Positions 25,951 through 34,845 of a DNA stretch of 64,000 bases are shown here, in pieces. The position numbers and the translations under genes were made by a program. The notes under the pieces were generated by a model. The model did not search any database and was not told where the DNA came from. It saw only the letters and a list, made by a program, of their open reading frames with translations. This stretch comes from JANNBN01 sp963763885. Lineage in GTDB: Bacteria > Actinomycetota > Acidimicrobiia > Acidimicrobiales > JANYDT01. Position 1 is the stretch's first letter. Every line of letters starts with the position of its first letter. Location of the stretch: the NCBI GenBank assembly GCA_963763885.1, contig CAVXQD010000001.1:682001-746000 (forward strand), in the 5' to 3' direction.

Positions 25951-26523
25951 TCGCGGCGAAATGAAGAAAACCCCACCGGAAGTCCGGAACGCCCGCTCAA
26001 CGCGGCCGATGTCTTCGTTTTCGCTCCCATAGGCCTCGTCATCCGAGCCAGTCAGCTACTTCCGGGCGCAATCCAGTCCGGCAAGGCAGAGTACGAAAAG
26101 CGCGCTGCCACCGCCCAGCTTCTGGGACGGTTCATCGTGGCGCAACAACGTCGCAAACGTCAGCTGGCAGCTGTTTCGGCTGCCGCTGCTGCGAGACCTC
26201 AGGCTCAAATTGGCAACGCGCTGGTCGATTCATCTGTCGACACGCCGGTCAGCGCGGCCGAGGTCGGTTCGACCAAAGTCCGCACACCGGGAGACTCTCC
26301 GTCCACCGCTGTCTCCAATTCACCCGCTGATTCGCAGATCGATCTGCCAATCGACGGATATGACACCATGCCGGCACGATCCCTCCTTGCGTTGTTCGAC
26401 GGGCTCACAACGGACCAGATCAACACCGTCCGTCGCCATGAGCTGGCCAACCGTCGCCGTGAGACGGTCCTCACCAGGCTTGCGCAGCTTCAACAGGCCG
26501 CTGAGCTGGGCGAGGATGACTGA
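25936..26523 (+). CDS. Conserved hypothetical protein
   Basis: A 195-residue protein of unknown function. The N-terminal part has one amphipathic or weakly hydrophobic stretch (FVFAPIGLVIRASQLLPGAI). Residues 90-140 are Ser/Thr/Pro-rich and probably disordered. The C-terminal part (YDTMPARSLLALFDGLTTDQINTVRRHE) resembles a helical motif seen at the end of several actinobacterial proteins, possibly for protein binding. The next gene begins one base after the stop. Its start codon lies in a hairpin loop. Confidence 0.6.
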   Translation: MVGSRSRRNEENPTGSPERPLNAADVFVFAPIGLVIRASQLLPGAIQSGKAEYEKRAATAQLLGRFIVAQQRRKRQLAAVSAAAAARPQAQIGNALVDSSVDTPVSAAEVGSTKVRTPGDSPSTAVSNSPADSQIDLPIDGYDTMPARSLLALFDGLTTDQINTVRRHELANRRRETVLTRLAQLQQAAELGEDD

Positions 26524-26524
26524 C

Positions 26525-27070
26525 ATGACCCTCTCCGCCCTGCCAGTACCCGACCCCACCGTCAGGACCGTCACAGCCGCAGATGCAGATGAATTGATCC
26601 GCCTGTTTCAGCTCGCTGCTTCCGAGCTTGCCGACACCAAGGGGGCGTGGCTCTGGGAACGAGCTGATTCACCGTTCGCAAACCCAGCAGACGCCGCTCA
26701 GGAACTCGTCAATTCTGGAAACGGAACTCGCCAATGGCTCGCCACGCTCGGCCTCATCGATGGAGTCACCGTGGGGTTTCTGGTGGCAGAACAGGTGACG
26801 TTGCACAGAGACGGCCACCTGGGAGTCGTGCGCGGGTTGTACGTCGAACCCGAAGCACGCGGGATCGGCGTTGCCGACGCACTGATCGCCGACGCACTCC
26901 AATTCTTTAAAGACTCAGGTTGCGTTGGTGTGGACAGCTGGGCATTGCCCGGCGAACGCGAAACGAAGAACTTCTACGAGGCCCACGGTTTCACCGCTCG
27001 TACCATCACGGTCCACCATTCGTTTGTGGAACCCAAACACGTGTCGAAGACCCAGTTACTGGGCCGATGA
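26525..27070 (+). CDS. GNAT-family N-acetyltransferase
   Basis: A 181-residue acetyltransferase using acetyl-CoA. The acetyl-CoA site is V-x-G-L-Y-V-x-P-x-A-R-G-x-G-V-A (about residues 106-121), and NFYEAHGF near residue 155 is the typical fourth motif. The substrate is not evident. ATG 26525 is used; ATG 26516, in frame, is an alternative. The stop overlaps the Nudix start (ATGA). Confidence 0.85.
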   Translation: MTLSALPVPDPTVRTVTAADADELIRLFQLAASELADTKGAWLWERADSPFANPADAAQELVNSGNGTRQWLATLGLIDGVTVGFLVAEQVTLHRDGHLGVVRGLYVEPEARGIGVADALIADALQFFKDSGCVGVDSWALPGERETKNFYEAHGFTARTITVHHSFVEPKHVSKTQLLGR

Positions 27071-27471
27071 CCAACCAGCGTCCTGAAGTCTGCGTTGGAG
27101 CCGTTGTCCGCAACGACGAGCAACTTCTCCTGATCAAACGTGGCAACCCGCCGCAAGCCGGGCGATGGTCGCTGCCCGGCGGCAGGGTAGAACGGGGAGA
27201 AACCCTGCACCAGGCGGTTCAGCGCGAGGTGGTCGAAGAAACCGGCATCGAGATCACCATCGTGCGATTCATCGACGTTGTCGAACGCGTCGGGAATGAC
27301 CACCATTTCGTGATCATGGATTACCTCGCCGAGCCTGCTCAGCGGTACTCGGAACCGCTAGCAGCAACCGACGCAGCCGACGCCCGCTGGGTCCACCGAA
27401 CGGAATTGGAGTCGCTAGACCTCACTGACGGGCTGCTTGCCTTCCTCACGGCCCACAACTTGCTGGACTAA
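27067..27471 (+). CDS. Nudix hydrolase
   Basis: A 134-residue pyrophosphohydrolase. The Nudix box is complete: G-G-R-V-E-R-G-E followed seven residues later by REVVEETGIE, with the metal-binding Glu residues. The small size fits MutT/ADP-ribose-pyrophosphatase-type enzymes; the substrate cannot be told. ATG 27067 overlaps the acetyltransferase stop. Confidence 0.88.
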   Translation: MTNQRPEVCVGAVVRNDEQLLLIKRGNPPQAGRWSLPGGRVERGETLHQAVQREVVEETGIEITIVRFIDVVERVGNDHHFVIMDYLAEPAQRYSEPLAATDAADARWVHRTELESLDLTDGLLAFLTAHNLLD

Positions 27472-27493
27472 AACCTCTACCCGCCGACGCGCG

Positions 27494-28255
27494 TCAGCAG
27501 CCTTTCCAAACTGGAGGGCGCTTTTCGATGAACGCAAGCGGTCCCTCTCGAAAGTCCTGGCTCGCAGCCACGGGTGCCATTTCCGCAGCGGTCAGTGCCC
27601 ATGCGTCGGCATCGCTGGCGCCTGCGCCGTGGAGCAAAACATTGCGTGACGCCCGAACCGCCAGTGGCGCATTGACGGTGATTCGCTCCGCCAACGCAAA
27701 CGCGGCGGCAACAGCCTGACCGGGTTCGGCAAGCACGTTGACCAATCCGAAGTGGTAGGCGCGCTCCGCGGAAATTGGATCACCCGTCAGTGCGAGTTCC
27801 ATCGCAACGTTGCGAGGCAGAACCCGCGGCAACCGGAACAGACCGCCTGCAGCGGCAATGAGCGAGCGCTTCACTTCAGGGATGCCGAAACGAGCAGCGC
27901 TAGACGCAACAATCAGGTCGCACGACAGGGCGATCTCGGTACCTCCGGCAAGTGCAGGACCATCGCATGCAGCAATGATGGGCTTAGTCCGCTCGCGGGT
28001 GACGATGCCAGCGAACCCGCCGCGCTCGGTACTCATTTGGCGTGCAGTGCCCGAAGAGACAGCTTTGAGATCTGCGCCGGCACAGAAGACGGAACCTCGA
28101 CCCGTCAGGACCGCCACCCACACGTCGGGATTGGCTTCGACTGCGTCGATCGCTTCCTCGATACCCGAGGCAACCGCTCCGTTTACCGCGTTGCGCGCGT
28201 CCGGGCGATTGATAGCAATGAGCGCGACATTTCCGTGAACTTCGTAATCGACCAT
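27494..28255 (-). CDS. Enoyl-CoA hydratase/isomerase family protein
   Basis: A 253-residue crotonase-fold enzyme acting on acyl-CoA thioesters, typically adding water to enoyl-CoA in fatty-acid breakdown. VFCAGADLKAV forms part of the oxyanion hole, and GPALAGGTEIALSCDLIVAS supplies the second half; the position of the catalytic Glu of hydratases is occupied in GIPEVK. ATG 28255 gives the usual N-terminus MVDYEVHGNVALIAINRPDA. It converges on the Nudix gene. Confidence 0.88.
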   Translation of the reverse strand: MVDYEVHGNVALIAINRPDARNAVNGAVASGIEEAIDAVEANPDVWVAVLTGRGSVFCAGADLKAVSSGTARQMSTERGGFAGIVTRERTKPIIAACDGPALAGGTEIALSCDLIVASSAARFGIPEVKRSLIAAAGGLFRLPRVLPRNVAMELALTGDPISAERAYHFGLVNVLAEPGQAVAAAFALAERITVNAPLAVRASRNVLLHGAGASDADAWALTAAEMAPVAASQDFREGPLAFIEKRPPVWKGC

Positions 28256-28316
28256 ACGGTTGACACTAACGCCCAAGGTGCCGCAGAACCTTGGGCGCTT
28301 GAAGCCGTGGCGAGTT

Positions 28317-29747
28317 TTAGCCTTCGGTGCTTTCCGACGGGGTAACCGATTCAGCCGCAGCTGCAACTGGTTCCGCAGGCGCTTCAACTGGTTGCGCAGG
28401 CGCTTCGGCCGGCTCAGCGGGCGCTTCAGCCGCTTCAGCCGGGGCTGCTACCGATGCCGGAGCTGGAGGCGCAGGAATGGGCCGGGCCGCCGGGGGAGGA
28501 GGCGGTGTCGCCTTGGACCGAGGGGGTGGCGGGATGGACAAACCAAGCAGCTTCAACAAGCTTGGGATGCGGTTCGACGCCTGGGCGGCCGAAGCAAGAA
28601 ACGCTTCGGTTGTTTTGGTGGGCAGCCCAGCTGGGTTGATGTCACGACGGAATGGCGACTCTGCAGCAGCCTCCACCAACGACAACCACCGTTCGGCAGG
28701 AGTTTCCGAAGAAAGTTCTGCGTTTGTGGCTGCAACCAACCGAGCAGTGAGATCGGGCGACAACTTGGCCGACGGATCTGGCACACGACCCGCAAGACGG
28801 ACACCACGCACCAACTTGCCATCGGTCAACGACGACTCGATATCTGCCAGCCATTGTGTGCGCTGACCTTCGACCCGTTCGGTGAGGCGGGCACGCAACT
28901 TTGCTGCCATCTCACGAGACGCATCGTCCCTGGCGACACCGTCGGCTTGGGACACTGCTTGACGGAGATCTCGCATCGAAATGTCGGATGCTTCAAGCGT
29001 GGCTTGCGCACGATCCAGCCAGTCGGCCTGCTTCACCTGCGGCAGCAAACGGTCAGCCATTGCGAGCAACGGACCGGAAGGAACTTCGGTCTGACCTGCA
29101 GCCTTGAGCTGAGCGTTCTGATCGATGATGGCCTGGCGAACAGCAGGGATGCCACCGCGGAACAACTGTTCTGCAACTGGACGCTCTTCCACCGGCAGTG
29201 CGTCAATCAGCGAGTCCCGGTGGATGCGCTTCACGGTGAGGCGCTTCTGGGTATCCCGGACTGGACGTTCCGGGCGCTCTGGACGGGGACCACGGTCTAC
29301 ACGTGGACGCTCAGCGCGTTCGGGACGATCTGGGCGTGGTCCACGTTCTGGCCGAGCAGCCCGGTCTGGACGTGCGCCACGGTCTGGCCGAGGCCCACCG
29401 TCACGACCGCCATCAGGACGAGGACGACGATCACGGCGCTCGCCGTCACCCCTTCCACGGCCACCTTCGGCGTACTGCACGTTTACCGTTGGGTAGTCCG
29501 GCTCTGGTCGGCCCTGGATCTCCAGGGTCTCTGGCCGGGACTTGGCCGACTTTGGCGGGACGACGGAAACGATGGACACGTTGTCGAGCATGCGTTCGAG
29601 TTCGGCGCGGATCACATCGCCCACTCTGGCGCCCTCGTACAGCAATGAGCCGTCGAGCGTTCCTTTGGGTTGACGAGCACCAGCGGCACGCCACGTCCAC
29701 GTGCCGTCGTTCTCGCTGGTCAATTCGATGTCAATGCGCTGGGACAT
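28317..29747 (-). CDS. Arg/Pro-rich protein of unknown function
   Basis: A 476-residue protein in three parts. Residues 1-90 form a compact domain. Residues about 95-170 are a low-complexity RPDRG/RPER stretch with more than twenty arginines, as in nucleic-acid-binding proteins. Residues 170-400 are helical (IPAVRQAIIDQNAQL, MADRLLPQV), and the tail is Pro/Ala/Glu-rich (AEAPAEPAEAPAQP). ATG 29747 is preferred over an upstream GTG since MSQRIDIEL is a natural beginning. The antisense strand shows a long open frame that is only a shadow. It is divergent from argJ. I do not recognise the family. Confidence 0.7.
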   Translation of the reverse strand: MSQRIDIELTSENDGTWTWRAAGARQPKGTLDGSLLYEGARVGDVIRAELERMLDNVSIVSVVPPKSAKSRPETLEIQGRPEPDYPTVNVQYAEGGRGRGDGERRDRRPRPDGGRDGGPRPDRGARPDRAARPERGPRPDRPERAERPRVDRGPRPERPERPVRDTQKRLTVKRIHRDSLIDALPVEERPVAEQLFRGGIPAVRQAIIDQNAQLKAAGQTEVPSGPLLAMADRLLPQVKQADWLDRAQATLEASDISMRDLRQAVSQADGVARDDASREMAAKLRARLTERVEGQRTQWLADIESSLTDGKLVRGVRLAGRVPDPSAKLSPDLTARLVAATNAELSSETPAERWLSLVEAAAESPFRRDINPAGLPTKTTEAFLASAAQASNRIPSLLKLLGLSIPPPPRSKATPPPPPAARPIPAPPAPASVAAPAEAAEAPAEPAEAPAQPVEAPAEPVAAAAESVTPSESTEG

Positions 29748-29840
29748 ACGGTGGAACAAGCTAGTCCAGGCCTTGACCCCCTCAGAGATCTCAACGAGCA
29801 AAACCCCGGTTCGAGCGTCCTGCACTGTCAGAATGACGTC

Positions 29841-30992
29841 GTGATCTCCCTACCAGCAGGCTTCGTTGCCCACGTCGCAAATATCGGCATCAAGGATGCG
29901 ACGACTGATTTTCTCGTCATTGCCGCATCGCAGACCGTCCCAGGGACTGGCGTGTTCACACAATCGCGTTTCGCTGGACCGTCTGTTGCACTGTCACGAC
30001 GCGCCGTCGCGGACGGCCAACTCAAGGCCTTCGCCGTCATTTCAAAGAACGCAAACGTGGCAAACGGCAAGGCTGGAGCAGAGGATGCCGATGAGATCAT
30101 CCGGTCACTCGCCACGTTGCTTGGATGCCAGTCCCATGACGTGTTGCTGGCTTCCACCGGCGTAATTGGACGGCGTTACCCAATGGAACGCATTCGTGAC
30201 CACATCGCTGCCATGGATGTCCCATTCACCACAACCGACGCAACAGAGTGCGCCAAGGCCATCATGACCACGGACACCAAGGTCAAAGTGGCACAGGCGC
30301 ATGTCGGAGGCGCATCCATCGTCGGCATTGCCAAGGGTGTCGGCATGATCGAACCGGACATGGCCACGTTGATCACACTGTTCATGACCGATGCCCGCCT
30401 CGCCCCAGGTGAACTGCGCCCCATGTTCAAACGAGTGATCGACAAGACGTTCAACTGCGTATCCATCGACACCGACACGTCCACCTCGGACACCGCAGCC
30501 ATGATGGCCTCCGGGGTCGCCGGGTCCGTGGACAGAGCGGCATTCGAAACGGCGCTTGAGGCCGTTGCGTTGTCCCTCACCAAGCAGATAGCCCGGGACG
30601 GCGAGGGCGCCACCAAGCTGTTGACCGTCACGGTTGATTACGCACGCGATCCAGAACAAGCAAAGGTGGTTGCCAAGGCCATCGTCAACTCACCGCTCGT
30701 CAAGACAGCCGTTCATGGTGCAGACCCCAACTGGGGTCGTGTAGCGATGGCGATTGGTAAATGTCAGCAGTACACAGACATTTCGCCAGACCGCGTCGTC
30801 ATCCGATTCGGAACGCAAGAGGTGTATCCCGACCAGGTAGACGAGTCAGGTTTGACCGCGCTCGGCCGTTACATGATGGGTGAAGACGTGCACATACACG
30901 TCTCGCTGAATACCGGCAACGATCGTGCAACCGTCTACGGATGTGACCTGTCCGACGGGTACGTGCGAATCAACGGGGACTACACCACCTGA
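29841..30992 (+). CDS. argJ: Glutamate N-acetyltransferase / ornithine acetyltransferase ArgJ
   Basis: A 383-residue enzyme that recycles the acetyl group between N-acetylornithine and glutamate in arginine synthesis. The precursor self-cleaves before the catalytic Thr, here Thr176 in GVGMIEPDMATLITL. GADPNWGRV near residue 295 is also conserved. GTG 29841 is the first start compatible with MISLPAGFVAHVANIGIKD; the frame is open further upstream but overlaps the divergent gene. It stands alone, with no other arg genes in the window. The 3' end overlaps the permease gene by 13 bp. Confidence 0.9.
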   Translation: MISLPAGFVAHVANIGIKDATTDFLVIAASQTVPGTGVFTQSRFAGPSVALSRRAVADGQLKAFAVISKNANVANGKAGAEDADEIIRSLATLLGCQSHDVLLASTGVIGRRYPMERIRDHIAAMDVPFTTTDATECAKAIMTTDTKVKVAQAHVGGASIVGIAKGVGMIEPDMATLITLFMTDARLAPGELRPMFKRVIDKTFNCVSIDTDTSTSDTAAMMASGVAGSVDRAAFETALEAVALSLTKQIARDGEGATKLLTVTVDYARDPEQAKVVAKAIVNSPLVKTAVHGADPNWGRVAMAIGKCQQYTDISPDRVVIRFGTQEVYPDQVDESGLTALGRYMMGEDVHIHVSLNTGNDRATVYGCDLSDGYVRINGDYTT

Positions 30993-31897
30993 ACCTCAGC
31001 CAGTAGCTCCGTGGTCGTACTCTCTCGTTCCTGAACCAAGACGGCGACCACCACCAGGGCCACACCGAAGACATCCAAGCCGCTCAGGCGTTCACCGAGG
31101 AACAACACGCCAGCGACTACAGCTGTCAGGGGAAGCAACGAACTGAGCACCGCAAAACTGCGAGTGCTGATCCGACGATGGATGGCTTGGTCCACCCCGT
31201 AACCAATGGCGCTCGAGAACATTCCGACAGCTACGCACAGGCCGAGCAACCGGGCCGACCCAAACACCTCTGGGCTTCCGGCCGCGCCGAAGGGCGCAAC
31301 GACGACGGCGCCAATCAACAAGCCGACACCCAATCCAGCAGCGCCGTCGCCCGTTTTTGCCATCCGCGAACCGAACACGATGTAGGCCGCCCAGCAGGCC
31401 GACGCGCCAAGCATCAACAGGACCCCAACCGGATCTCCAACAGAAAACTGGAGTCCCGCAAGTAGGAGCACCCCGCTCGCAGCGAGGAACAACGCCAACC
31501 AGTTTCTCCCGGTTCGAGTTCGCATCGCAGCGACCGTGATTGGACCGATGAACTCGATTGCCACCCCAATACCGAGATTGATCCGGTTGATGGCAAGGTA
31601 AAAGAAGAGATTCATCACCGACGTGGCAACGCCGAACACCGCTGCTGCACGTAACGATGACTTGCTCCAGGTGCGTCGCCATGGCCGGGTGACCGCAACG
31701 ATCATTACCGCAGCGCTCAGCACACGAAACCACACGACGGTCCCCGGGCTTACCTCGGTGAACAGTCGCTTTGCGATCACTGCGCCCGTGTACTGCGAAA
31801 TCGCCGTAACAACGAAGAAGAGTTCGGGCGGAATCCGATCAAGCCCGCTCGACGCGTGAACGCTCCGCTCTGAAGCTGGATCGAGCGTTGCTGCCAT
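30980..31897 (-). CDS. EamA/DMT-superfamily permease
   Basis: A 305-residue membrane protein with about ten hydrophobic helices in two EamA halves, as in RhtA-type exporters of amino acids or other small metabolites. The second half has LGVGLLIGAVVVAPFG and the loop GVDQAIHRRISTRSFAVLSSLLPL, which is close to the RhtA pattern. ATG 31897 is chosen; ATG further out at 31963 lies in a long non-conserved stretch. The substrate is not known. It is convergent with argJ. Confidence 0.85.
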   Translation of the reverse strand: MAATLDPASERSVHASSGLDRIPPELFFVVTAISQYTGAVIAKRLFTEVSPGTVVWFRVLSAAVMIVAVTRPWRRTWSKSSLRAAAVFGVATSVMNLFFYLAINRINLGIGVAIEFIGPITVAAMRTRTGRNWLALFLAASGVLLLAGLQFSVGDPVGVLLMLGASACWAAYIVFGSRMAKTGDGAAGLGVGLLIGAVVVAPFGAAGSPEVFGSARLLGLCVAVGMFSSAIGYGVDQAIHRRISTRSFAVLSSLLPLTAVVAGVLFLGERLSGLDVFGVALVVVAVLVQERESTTTELLAEVQVV

Positions 31898-31934
31898 CAC
31901 TCCATTGTGGTCACCGCAGCGCGAGCCTTGTGAC

Positions 31935-32345
31935 ATGTCGTCAGCACAGATCGGCACAACCACCGGAAACTCGGCTGATGGTTCTGTACACGCCGGGCAT
32001 CTCCAGAAACCGCCGGCTCAATTGTGCCGCTGGTGTCGGAGGCCCATAGATCAACTGGGTCGTGGTCGGCCGCGTGCATTTTGCAAGCGGAGTTGCCGAC
32101 AGCGGGACTTCGAAGCCCGTAGCCGGGCTGCCTCGCATGGTCTGGACGAGGAACAACTCATCGTCACAAGAGCGTCGCTCAACGACTTGCAGGACACGAT
32201 TTACGTTCTTCAGTGTGCGGTCAACGACTTCGACCGAGACTTTCCGTCGGGCGTGTCGAAAGCGGACCGAGGTGAACTGCTGGATGCTTTGGGATGGCTC
32301 TTGCAGGCTGCACGACCCGTTGTGGTGCACCCAAGTCTGCAGTAA
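31935..32345 (+). CDS. Small zinc-finger protein
   Basis: A 136-residue protein with CRWCRRPI and FCKRSCRQRDFEAR near residues 32-60, a Cys4 motif followed by basic residues that suggests DNA or RNA binding. The rest is helical and acidic. This RPRAFCKRSCRQR pattern recurs in many actinobacterial proteins. ATG 31935 is chosen. It diverges from the permease gene by 37 bases and faces the aminotransferase gene 8 bases away. Confidence 0.7.
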   Translation: MSSAQIGTTTGNSADGSVHAGHLQKPPAQLCRWCRRPIDQLGRGRPRAFCKRSCRQRDFEARSRAASHGLDEEQLIVTRASLNDLQDTIYVLQCAVNDFDRDFPSGVSKADRGELLDALGWLLQAARPVVVHPSLQ

Positions 32346-32353
32346 GTGTTTGC

Positions 32354-33529
32354 TCAGGCCGACAACTGCGCCAACCGGCTGACCGCTTCATCAATGACGT
32401 CGTTACGTTTACAAAAAGCAAAGCGCACGTACTGTTGTCCCTTGGCTGGGTTTGCGTAGAACACCGAGTTGGGGATTGCGACCACGCCGCACCGATGCGG
32501 CAACGTGCGGCAGAAGTCCATCGCAATGTCTGTGGTGAGCTCACTGATATCTGTGGTGACGAAATAGGTGCCGGCAGGTTTGAAAGTCGTAAATCCAGCG
32601 AAGGCAAGGCCCGCCATGAGCCGGTCCCGTTTTGCTTCCAGTTCCAACGCGAAAGCGGCGAAATGGTCCGGACCGAGACCCAGCCCAACTGCGGCTGCAT
32701 ACTGAAAGGGGCCACTAGCTACATATGTCAGGAACTGTTTCGACGTTCGCACCGCACTGACGAGTTGCCGGGGGCCGGTGGCCCAACCAACCTTCCAGCC
32801 TGTGAAGGACAACGTCTTTCCGGCGGATCCAATGGTGATGGTGCGGTCAAACATCCCATCGAGCGAAGCAATTGGGGTGTGGCGCACCCCGTCGAAAGTG
32901 AGGTGCTCATACGCATCGTCAGCGATGACGATGAGGTTGTTCTCCATTGCGATTTTGGCGATTGCGGCAAGAGAGTCAGCGGAGAAGACAGTGCCCGTTG
33001 GATTGTGTGGGCTGTTGACAACAATCGCTTTGGTCCGCGGGGTGACGGCCGCAGCCAACCGCTCGGGATCCGGTTGGAAGTGCGGCGCTTCCAACGTAAC
33101 GGGCACCAAGCGGGCACCGGCGAGCGCGACCCCCGCTGGGTAACTGTCGTAGAAGGGCTCGAACACGATGCACTCGTCACCGGCGTTGAGCAAGCTGAGA
33201 AACGACGCTGCCAACGCTTCCGTCGCACCGCACGTCACGAGAACATCCGTCTCGGGATTGAGGTCGATCCCGTAGTACGTGCGCTGATGATTGGCAATTG
33301 CCAAGCGAAGCTCTGGGATGCCCGGCCCTGGCGGGTACTGGTTACCTTTCCCGGTACGGATCGCCTCGACGGCAGCCTCTAATACCACTGCCGGTCCGTC
33401 CGTGTCAGGAAACCCCTGACCCAAGTTGAGAGAGCCCGTAGACACTGCAAGTGCCGACATTTCCGCGAAAATCGTGGTTCCGAACCCGTGCAACTTATCT
33501 GTCAGGAATGGGTTCTCGTCTGTCGACAC
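32354..33529 (-). CDS. PLP-dependent aminotransferase, likely succinyldiaminopimelate type
   Basis: A 391-residue class I/II aminotransferase. The PLP lysine is in GSAGKTLSFTGWKVGWATGP (positions noted by GKTLS), with NSPHNPTGTVF and DDAYEHLTFDG upstream. LGQGFPDTDGP and GNQYPPGPGIPELR match enzymes annotated as DapC in actinobacteria, which make succinyl-diaminopimelate for lysine and peptidoglycan. Kynurenine or glutamine aminotransferase activity cannot be excluded. GTG 33529 gives the common N-terminus; GTG 33571 would add 14 residues. Confidence 0.82.
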   Translation of the reverse strand: MSTDENPFLTDKLHGFGTTIFAEMSALAVSTGSLNLGQGFPDTDGPAVVLEAAVEAIRTGKGNQYPPGPGIPELRLAIANHQRTYYGIDLNPETDVLVTCGATEALAASFLSLLNAGDECIVFEPFYDSYPAGVALAGARLVPVTLEAPHFQPDPERLAAAVTPRTKAIVVNSPHNPTGTVFSADSLAAIAKIAMENNLIVIADDAYEHLTFDGVRHTPIASLDGMFDRTITIGSAGKTLSFTGWKVGWATGPRQLVSAVRTSKQFLTYVASGPFQYAAAVGLGLGPDHFAAFALELEAKRDRLMAGLAFAGFTTFKPAGTYFVTTDISELTTDIAMDFCRTLPHRCGVVAIPNSVFYANPAKGQQYVRFAFCKRNDVIDEAVSRLAQLSA

Positions 33530-33586
33530 AAAGCCATCGTATGACGATCGGTCAAACCGTCGGAACGTCACCAGACGTTCACCAGA

Positions 33587-34804
33587 TCAACCGCAGGGAG
33601 CAGCCCTGAACCGAGCAATGGCCGTGCGAACCTCGGGCAGGAGTGCACGCGCAAATTTGGTGCCGCCCGCTACCGACAAGTGCGTGTCATCGGCATAGTC
33701 CGCTGCGCTGAGTCCGTTGGTGTCACCCAACATCCGAGTAAATACGTCTGCGACGTACAGTCGGTCGTCGGGGTTAGCACCGAGGGCCAGGGCCGTGGCG
33801 TTGATGTCGGCGCGCGGCCCGAACGGCTGCTTGGCACGAACTTCAGGGAAGCGAGGCGACAAGGTGCCCATCACGATAACTGCCGCTGGGGCGAGCTGTT
33901 GCAACCGAGAAACGAGTTGCCGGTACTCCTCTGGAGTGCCGCCGTTCGTGCCGATGTTCAGCACGATCACATCTGGCCGGGCAATCGGCAGACTCGTCTC
34001 GAGTTGCGCGGCGATTGCAGCAACGCTGGCTCCACCGGTGCCTGAATGAGAGAACTCACCTGGCTCCTCGGAGAGCGGAATTGCGCCCCAATTCGAAGCG
34101 GCTCCGGCGGCGCCGATATGACCTCGAAACACAACGTCGCGGATACCCTCGGATCGAAGAGAACGGACCAACGGGTACCTGTACGAATCAGTGAAACCGA
34201 CAGGGTCGCCGTAGCCGCCCACCGTGAGCGAGTCGCCAAGAGGCCATAGGCGGATGGGGTCGTTCTGTGGCCGACACGAATTGGCCGCCACGACCGCAGC
34301 TGCCGGATCCACAGGTACGCGGTTTGCCGTTACGGGAGGCGAAGTTTGAGGAGAAGCAAACACCGTGGGCGCCACCGTTATGGATGTGACAAGGCGACGC
34401 TTCCGGACACCACCCACCACTTCGGTGATAGTGACGCGAGTCACCTGTGGATTCCAAAGCGACGACGTCACCCGCGCAACACCGAACGCGTCGCCATTTG
34501 CCCACCCGAGAGCGGCCTGCGGAGTCTCGACCGCCACGGAGGCGCCTTTACGGATGTTGCGCACGGTAACGGTGAACGGTTCGCCTACCTGGACGGTCTT
34601 CGGAAGTGTCGCTGCCAACGCTTTGAGCGTGGTCGACTTCTTGGTGGCGGCGGACGACGAACTGGCCGAACCGACAGAGGCAAAGGCAAAAGCCACGCCG
34701 ACCACCGCAGCCATGAGATTGCGGTGATTGCGATGATTGCGGTAACTGCGATGATTCAAGGACTGACTAGAACGCCGACGGAACACACCGGTACAAAAAA
34801 GCAT
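33587..34804 (-). CDS. Exported SGNH/GDSL-type hydrolase
   Basis: A 405-residue protein with a signal peptide (basic NHRSYRNHRNHRN, then a hydrophobic LMAAVVGVAFAFASVGSA) and a C-terminal SGNH hydrolase domain. PLGDSLTVGGYG supplies the catalytic Ser, GTGG and NIGTNGG the oxyanion residues, and DDTHLSVAG the catalytic Asp-His. The middle domain (about 55-160) is beta-rich and may bind sugar or wall polymer. The N-terminal Asn-His-Arg repeat comes from a 9-bp DNA repeat near 34715-34755, so the true start may be ATG 34714. Likely an extracellular esterase. Confidence 0.78.
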   Translation of the reverse strand: MLFCTGVFRRRSSQSLNHRSYRNHRNHRNLMAAVVGVAFAFASVGSASSSSAATKKSTTLKALAATLPKTVQVGEPFTVTVRNIRKGASVAVETPQAALGWANGDAFGVARVTSSLWNPQVTRVTITEVVGGVRKRRLVTSITVAPTVFASPQTSPPVTANRVPVDPAAAVVAANSCRPQNDPIRLWPLGDSLTVGGYGDPVGFTDSYRYPLVRSLRSEGIRDVVFRGHIGAAGAASNWGAIPLSEEPGEFSHSGTGGASVAAIAAQLETSLPIARPDVIVLNIGTNGGTPEEYRQLVSRLQQLAPAAVIVMGTLSPRFPEVRAKQPFGPRADINATALALGANPDDRLYVADVFTRMLGDTNGLSAADYADDTHLSVAGGTKFARALLPEVRTAIARFRAAPCG

Positions 34805-34845
34805 TCGACCAAATTACCGGCAGAGAAGTACTACTGGCAGAGAAA

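Noticed and set aside
28260..29648. A 462-codon plus-strand frame rich in Arg and Trp
   Set aside because: It is antisense to the Arg/Pro-rich gene, has an implausible composition and no conserved motif. The minus-strand gene has a better start and context.
32294..33382. A 362-codon plus-strand frame opposite the aminotransferase
   Set aside because: The aminotransferase on the other strand has its PLP Lys and other motifs in place.
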